Below are positions 13,817 to 17,813 of a stretch of 17,813 nt of DNA, in pieces. This DNA comes from JAPXSY01 sp034003585 (lineage in GTDB: Bacteria > Verrucomicrobiota > Kiritimatiellia > RFP12 > UBA1067): assembly GCA_034003585.1 (NCBI GenBank), contig JAVEYH010000070.1, positions 1-17,813 of the forward strand. The letters run 5' to 3'. The translations under genes were made by a program, and so were the position numbers. Below the pieces are notes generated by a model. The model worked only from the letters and a program-made list of their open reading frames with translations. It was not told the DNA's origin and did no database searches. Every line of letters begins with the position of its first letter. The first letter of the stretch is position 1.

Positions 13817-13841
13817 GGGAGGGACGGGTGCCACCCCGTCC
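13817..13841 (+). repeat. Intergenic GGGAG-hairpin repeat, copy 3
   Basis: A 25-base unit: GGGAG, stem GGACGGG (13822-13828), loop TGCCAC, stem CCCGTCC (13835-13841). It is head-to-head with copy 2, with the two GGGAG ends facing each other. Together they occupy 13765-13841, upstream of the trpE promoter. Confidence 0.6.
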
Positions 13842-13877
13842 GAGAGTGCCCGAGAAAGACAATTTTAGAATTGCTGG

Positions 13878-13906
13878 TTGACACCGGAGCGGTGTTTCTA
13901 TATAAA
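13878..13906 (+). promoter_or_regulatory. Promoter of trpE-trpG
   Basis: A perfect -35 TTGACA (13878-13883), 17-base spacer, and -10 TATAAA (13901-13906). Transcription should begin near 13913, giving a leader of about 25 bases that ends in a good AGGAG site. The short leader leaves no room for a leader peptide, unlike the aroF operon. Confidence 0.8.
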
Positions 13907-13914
13907 GTAACACC
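13881..13914. promoter_or_regulatory. Dyad operator candidate over the trpE promoter
   Basis: Three copies of one half-site lie across the promoter: ACACCG (13881-13886) faces CGGTGT (13890-13895) across three bases, and GGTGTT (13891-13896) faces AACACC (13909-13914) across twelve bases that contain the -10 box. A protein binding these dyads would block RNA polymerase. No regulator gene is nearby, so the cognate repressor is unknown; the site does not look like the E. coli TrpR operator. Confidence 0.45.
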
Positions 13915-13939
13915 TGGACAAATCAGACAGGAGTGGATG

Positions 13940-15460
13940 ATGGTACTCGACATGTTCCCCGCACGCGGGGCGTTCACGGAAGCGCTCCGGACCGCCACGG
14001 TCATTCCGGTGGGCGCGAAGATCCTGGCGGACGCCGAAACGCCGGTTTCGGTTCTCTCGCGTTTCGCGCACGAGAACGCGAATGTCTTTCTGTTCGAGAG
14101 CGCGGAGGGCGGCGAACGGTGGGGCCGCTACAGTTTCATCGGCATCTCCGCCCGCGCCACCCTGCGCGTCTACCGGGAGGAGGTGGTCTGCCGCCAGGGC
14201 ATCACCGAAACGCGCATCCCCCACGGGGGCGACCCGCTCGCCGTGCTGCGCGACCGCATGCGGCCCTACACGCTCGCCCCGATGCCGGGGCTGCCGCGGT
14301 TCTGCGGCGGACTGGTCGGATACTTCACGTATGAGATGGTCCATTTCTTCGAGCCGCGCGTGCCCAACACCCTGCCGCAGGAGCGCCCGCTGGCCGAGCT
14401 CTTCATCCCCGACACCCTGCTCATCTTCGACAACGCCGAGCACACGCTGACGGTGGTGGCGCTCGCCTTCCGGGAAGATGACGAAGATCCGGACGCCCTC
14501 TACGCGGCCGCCGTCCGGCGCGTCCGCGAGGTGCTCGATGTGCTGGCGCTTCCGGCGGACGTCACCATGCGCCTGCACAAAAGCACGGTACGCATGCCGC
14601 AACCGGTACACCCGCCGGAGCAGTTCCAGGAACGGGTGGAGGTCGTGAAGCGCCACATCCGCGAGGGCGACGTCATCCAGTGCGTCATCTCCCAGCGTTT
14701 CGTGGGGCCGGCCCCGGATGACCTGGTCAGCCTCTACCGAGCCCAGCGGTATGTCAATCCCTCGCCCTACCTCTTTTTCCTGAAGTCGGCGGAGTGCACG
14801 CTGATCGGCTCCTCGCCCGAGACCATGATCCGGCTCGACAACCGCACCGCCTGCCTGCGGCCGATCGCCGGCACGCGGCCGCGCGGCGCCACCGAACAGG
14901 AGGACCGTAAATACGCCGACGCCCTGCTGCAGGACGAGAAGGAGCGCGCCGAGCACCTGATGCTGGTCGATCTCGGCCGCAACGAACTCGGCCGCGTGGC
15001 GCGGACCGGCACGGTGCAGGTCACCGACCTCATGGTCATCGAGCGCTACTCGCACGTCATGCACCTGGTCTCCAACATCACGGCCGATCTCGAGCCGGCG
15101 CACGACGCGTTTGACCTGCTGCGCTCCTCGTTTCCCGCGGGCACCCTCTGCGGCGCGCCCAAAATCCGCGCCATGGAGATCATCGCGGAGCTCGAGGAGG
15201 AACCGCGCGGACCCTACGGGGGGGCCGTGGGGTACATCTCGTTCGACGGCAACATGGACTTCGCGATCTGCATCCGGACCGCCGTGGTGGAGCACGGGCG
15301 GCTCACGGTCCGCGCGGGCGCCGGGATCGTGGCCGACTCCGATCCCGCGGCCGAACACCGCGAGACCGTGAACAAGGCGGGCGCGATGGCCCGCGCGATC
15401 GAGCTGCTGAAACGCGTTCAGGAGAACGAGCCCTCCCCGGCCCGCCCCGTCAAACCCTGA
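13940..15460 (+). CDS. trpE: Anthranilate synthase component I
   Basis: TrpE forms anthranilate from chorismate using ammonia delivered by TrpG, the committed step to tryptophan. The 506-residue product shows LFESA (51-55), the family LLES-type tryptophan-feedback site, and the chorismate-binding domain: IGSSPETMIRL, RPIAGTRPRGAT (about 307-318), DEKERAEHLMLVDLGRNELGRV, SYSH-type motif RYSHVMHLVSNI, FPAGTLCGAPKIRAMEII (398 onwards), GPYGGAVGYISFDGNMDFAICIRT and AGAGIVADSDPAAEH. Length is typical. Two adjacent ATGs (13937, 13940) are possible; 13940 gives six bases from AGGAG and was chosen. trpG follows after 11 bases. Confidence 0.95.
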   Translation: MVLDMFPARGAFTEALRTATVIPVGAKILADAETPVSVLSRFAHENANVFLFESAEGGERWGRYSFIGISARATLRVYREEVVCRQGITETRIPHGGDPLAVLRDRMRPYTLAPMPGLPRFCGGLVGYFTYEMVHFFEPRVPNTLPQERPLAELFIPDTLLIFDNAEHTLTVVALAFREDDEDPDALYAAAVRRVREVLDVLALPADVTMRLHKSTVRMPQPVHPPEQFQERVEVVKRHIREGDVIQCVISQRFVGPAPDDLVSLYRAQRYVNPSPYLFFLKSAECTLIGSSPETMIRLDNRTACLRPIAGTRPRGATEQEDRKYADALLQDEKERAEHLMLVDLGRNELGRVARTGTVQVTDLMVIERYSHVMHLVSNITADLEPAHDAFDLLRSSFPAGTLCGAPKIRAMEIIAELEEEPRGPYGGAVGYISFDGNMDFAICIRTAVVEHGRLTVRAGAGIVADSDPAAEHRETVNKAGAMARAIELLKRVQENEPSPARPVKP

Positions 15461-15471
15461 GGAAGCCCGCC

Positions 15472-16065
<594 letters not shown>

Positions 16066-16108
16066 AGGCAGGGGGGGCGAGTTGAGCGCGTGTTTTGAGC
16101 GAACCGTC

Positions 16109-16132
16109 GGAGGCGCGGACGGCCCCGTCCGC
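16109..16132 (+). repeat. Intergenic hairpin repeat (GGAGG form), copy 4
   Basis: A 24-base unit starting GGAGGC and continuing with stem GCGGACGG (16115-16122), loop CC and stem CCGTCCGC (16125-16132). It lies 44 bases after trpG and faces copy 5. A role in ending the trpEG transcript is possible, but no T-tract follows. Confidence 0.55.
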
Positions 16133-16212
16133 GATGTGAAACCTTGCGCCAGGCAGACGCGCGGTTGGCGTCTGAACGGGTGGCCCTGCACGCCGTCTTG
16201 ACCGCCCTTCCC

Positions 16213-16236
16213 GCGGACGGGGCTGTCCGCGCTCCC
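16213..16236 (-). repeat. Intergenic GGGAG-hairpin repeat, copy 5
   Basis: On the minus strand it reads GGGAGC, stem GCGGAC, loop AGCCCC, stem GTCCGC. It matches copy 1 (3623-3646) at all positions outside the inner stem and part of the loop. It is in opposite orientation to copy 4, 80 bases away. Confidence 0.6.
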
Positions 16237-16493
16237 AGTCTTTCGAATCTTTTTCGCTAAAAACGCAGAATCTTCGCACCCCCGGTTACCAACCGATTAC
16301 TGGCGCGAAATGGTTGGGCGAAATGGATTGAGGTTGAGAGACGGCAATTACGTGTGGTAGATTTAATGACGTTTGTATGGCGTTATTGTGATAAACAAGT
16401 TCGAAAAGCTTCGAAATCGGCTTCCCCGTATTGCACGTCGCGAATGACGCCCGTTTCCCAGTGACCCATCAGTATGTGCGGAGAAATCGGACC
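16237..16493. other. Less GC-rich intergenic region upstream of hsdM
   Basis: This stretch is visibly richer in A and T than the rest of the window. It contains an imperfect direct repeat (GCGAAATGGTTG at 16305-16316, then GGCGAAATGGATTG at 16317-16330). There is a weak promoter-like pair (TTGAGA 16334-16339, TAGATT 16358-16363, 18-base spacer) and two TTCGAA palindromes four bases apart (16400-16415). A 32-codon open frame at 16366-16464 has no ribosome-binding site. No tRNA or integrase is present. It may be the left boundary of an acquired restriction-modification module. Confidence 0.4.
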
Positions 16494-17813
16494 ATGTCAC
16501 TCGCCCTGAATAAGCCCAAACTCGACAATCTCGCTGGGGATATCTGGAAGTCGGCCGAACGGTTGCGCGGCAAGTTCAAGGCTTACGAGTATCAGGGCGT
16601 CATCCTGCCGATCATCGTCATCCGGCGGCTGGAGTGCGTGCTTCTCGCTTGGCGCGAGGCGAAATCCGCCGAGGTGCTCGCCAAACGCCCCAACCTTGGT
16701 GAGAAGGAACTGGCCAAGCTGGTCAAGGATCTGGAACTCAATCCGAAACAGTCGCCCTTTTCCAACAAGACCGACTGGACGCTGCGCAAGGTCTATGAGG
16801 AGGACCATAAGCTCCTTGAGGAGAACTTCCGCGCGTACATTAACGGTTTCTCCAAGAACGTGGCGGACATCATCGAGCATTTCAACTATCGCGCCACGAT
16901 CGGCACGATGGTGAAGAACAACCGGCTCGCCCCGATCCTGAACCAGTATAAGGAAATGGAACTCGGCCCGGACAATCTGTCCTCGCTGGAAATGGGATAC
17001 ATCTACGAGGAATTGCTCAGGCGCTTTTCGGAACAGAGCGGCGAGGAGGCCGGAGAGCATTTCACCCCGCGCGAGGTGATCCGCCTCATGGTCGAGTTGC
17101 TGGACATCCCGATTCCCGACCATCACATCTCCATCTACGACCCGGCCTGCGGCACGGGCGGCATGTTGTCCGTGGCCAAGGAGCATCTGCTTGACCGCGC
17201 AGCCACGCCGGAGCAGCGGGCGAACGTCGAGAAATATGTGACCGTACACGGCGAGGAGCTTTCCCCCACGACCTACGCCATCTGTCAGGCCGACCTGCTG
17301 ATCAAGAATGACCAACAGGCCACGGTCTATCTCGGCAACTCGCTGATTCCCCACGACCCGAACAGCAAGGAGCCGGGCGACCAACTGCCGGAGACCCGGT
17401 ACCGTTTCGATTTCATGCTCTCCAATCCGCCTTTCGGCGTGACCTGGGGCGGCAAGGACGGCTACGAGACCGAGGCGCGTAAACTGCTGAAGACCCGCTA
17501 TCAGGCCGGCATGCCGCGCGTGAACGACGGTGCGCTGCTCTTTCTTCAGACCATGCTGGCCAAGATGAAGGCACCCGACAAAGGCGCCAGCCGCATCGCC
17601 ATCATCTTCAACGGCTCCCCCCTCTCCAACGGCGACTGCGGTTCCGGCGAGAGCGAGATCCGCCGCTGGATTCTGGAGAACGACTGGCTCGACGCCATCG
17701 TGATGCTGCCCGACCAATTGTTCTACAACACCGGCATTTTCACCTACATCTGGCTGTTGCGTAACGAAAAGCCCGCCAGTCATCGCGGGCGCGTGATGCT
17801 CATCGACGCCCGC
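16494..17813 (+). CDS. hsdM: Type I restriction-modification system methyltransferase subunit HsdM (3' truncated by window end)
   Basis: The first 440 codons of an N6-adenine DNA methyltransferase subunit that works with HsdS for specificity and HsdR for restriction. The N-terminal helical domain is clear (LDNLAGDIWKSAERLRGKFKAYEYQGVILPIIVIRRLE). The catalytic domain shows EHFTPREVIRLMVELL, the AdoMet-binding motif DPACGTGGML (from residue 216), HGEELSPTTYAICQADLLIK, the catalytic motif IV NPPFG (from 311), and ILENDWLDAIVMLPDQLFYNTGIFTYIWLLRNEK near the edge. All are textbook for class I HsdM. The ATG at 16494 has a GGAG ten bases upstream. Codon use looks less GC-biased than the chromosomal genes here, in keeping with acquisition by transfer. 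Confidence 0.95.
   Translation, partial: MSLALNKPKLDNLAGDIWKSAERLRGKFKAYEYQGVILPIIVIRRLECVLLAWREAKSAEVLAKRPNLGEKELAKLVKDLELNPKQSPFSNKTDWTLRKVYEEDHKLLEENFRAYINGFSKNVADIIEHFNYRATIGTMVKNNRLAPILNQYKEMELGPDNLSSLEMGYIYEELLRRFSEQSGEEAGEHFTPREVIRLMVELLDIPIPDHHISIYDPACGTGGMLSVAKEHLLDRAATPEQRANVEKYVTVHGEELSPTTYAICQADLLIKNDQQATVYLGNSLIPHDPNSKEPGDQLPETRYRFDFMLSNPPFGVTWGGKDGYETEARKLLKTRYQAGMPRVNDGALLFLQTMLAKMKAPDKGASRIAIIFNGSPLSNGDCGSGESEIRRWILENDWLDAIVMLPDQLFYNTGIFTYIWLLRNEKPASHRGRVMLIDAR

Noticed and set aside
13898..15358. 486-codon minus-strand open frame opposite trpE
   Set aside because: trpE has every family motif on the other strand; the shadow protein has no recognisable domain.
16366..16464. 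32-codon open frame upstream of hsdM
   Set aside because: It has a plausible position for a small controller, but no ribosome-binding site, no recognisable motif and an unconvincing promoter, so it is not reported as a gene.
16497..17783. 428-codon minus-strand open frame at the right end
   Set aside because: It is antisense to hsdM, whose AdoMet-binding and NPPF motifs are unmistakable on the plus strand.

Overview
The window is GC-rich chromosomal DNA from a Gram-negative bacterium: it encodes several lipobox-bearing lipoproteins, an LpoB-type penicillin-binding-protein activator and YidC with a large periplasmic domain. The intergenic hairpin repeats, the heptamer tracts and a eukaryote-like chorismate mutase tail make me lean towards the PVC group (Kiritimatiellota/Verrucomicrobiota/Lentisphaerota). 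That placement is inference from general appearance and is not proven by any gene here.

Layout. (1) 1-2771, plus strand: the classic rpmH-rnpA-yidD-yidC cluster, very tightly packed. (2) 2772-4309: a minus-strand KDPG aldolase (eda) and a hotdog acyl-CoA thioesterase, followed by a repeat-rich divergent intergenic region. (3) 4310-5158: an EamA/DMT permease whose only visible promoter would give a leaderless mRNA. (4) 9730 down to 5211, minus strand: a five-gene run of exported proteins (LA_2272-like repeat protein, a protein with an LpoB/CsgG-like segment plus PEGA, a COG3014-like lipoprotein, a YcfL-like lipoprotein, LpoB) behind one good sigma-70 type promoter. This is probably an envelope/peptidoglycan operon. 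(5) 9890-11483: a GT4 glycosyltransferase and an FmdB zinc-ribbon protein, both again with extended -10 boxes almost touching the ATG. (6) 11529-13700: a Phe/Tyr operon. It has a consensus promoter, a 24-residue leader peptide rich in Tyr and Phe codons, a strong terminator with an alternative antiterminator arm, DAHP synthase, prephenate dehydratase, a 100-N assembly gap, and the C-terminal tail of what looks like a eukaryote-type AroQ chorismate mutase. (7) 13878-16065: trpE-trpG with a near-consensus promoter overlapped by a dyad operator candidate. (8) 16066-17813: a repeat-bearing, less GC-rich intergenic region, then the 5' 440 codons of a type I restriction-modification methyltransferase (hsdM), cut by the window end.

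How the genes work together. Regions 6 and 7 are the two exits from chorismate. DAHP synthase feeds the pathway; chorismate mutase plus prephenate dehydratase lead to Phe; anthranilate synthase TrpE/TrpG leads to Trp. The sequence suggests different controls for the two arms: ribosome-mediated attenuation sensing Phe/Tyr for the first, and a repressor-type dyad over the promoter for the second.

The strongest unexpected observations are the Phe/Tyr attenuator, the recurrent leaderless promoter architecture, a family of intergenic hairpins beginning with GGGAG (or a close variant) whose stems differ by compensatory changes (five copies), a gene evidently swallowed by the assembly gap, and the exported-protein operon containing two LpoB/CsgG-like proteins. 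No tRNA, rRNA, CRISPR array or transposase was seen.
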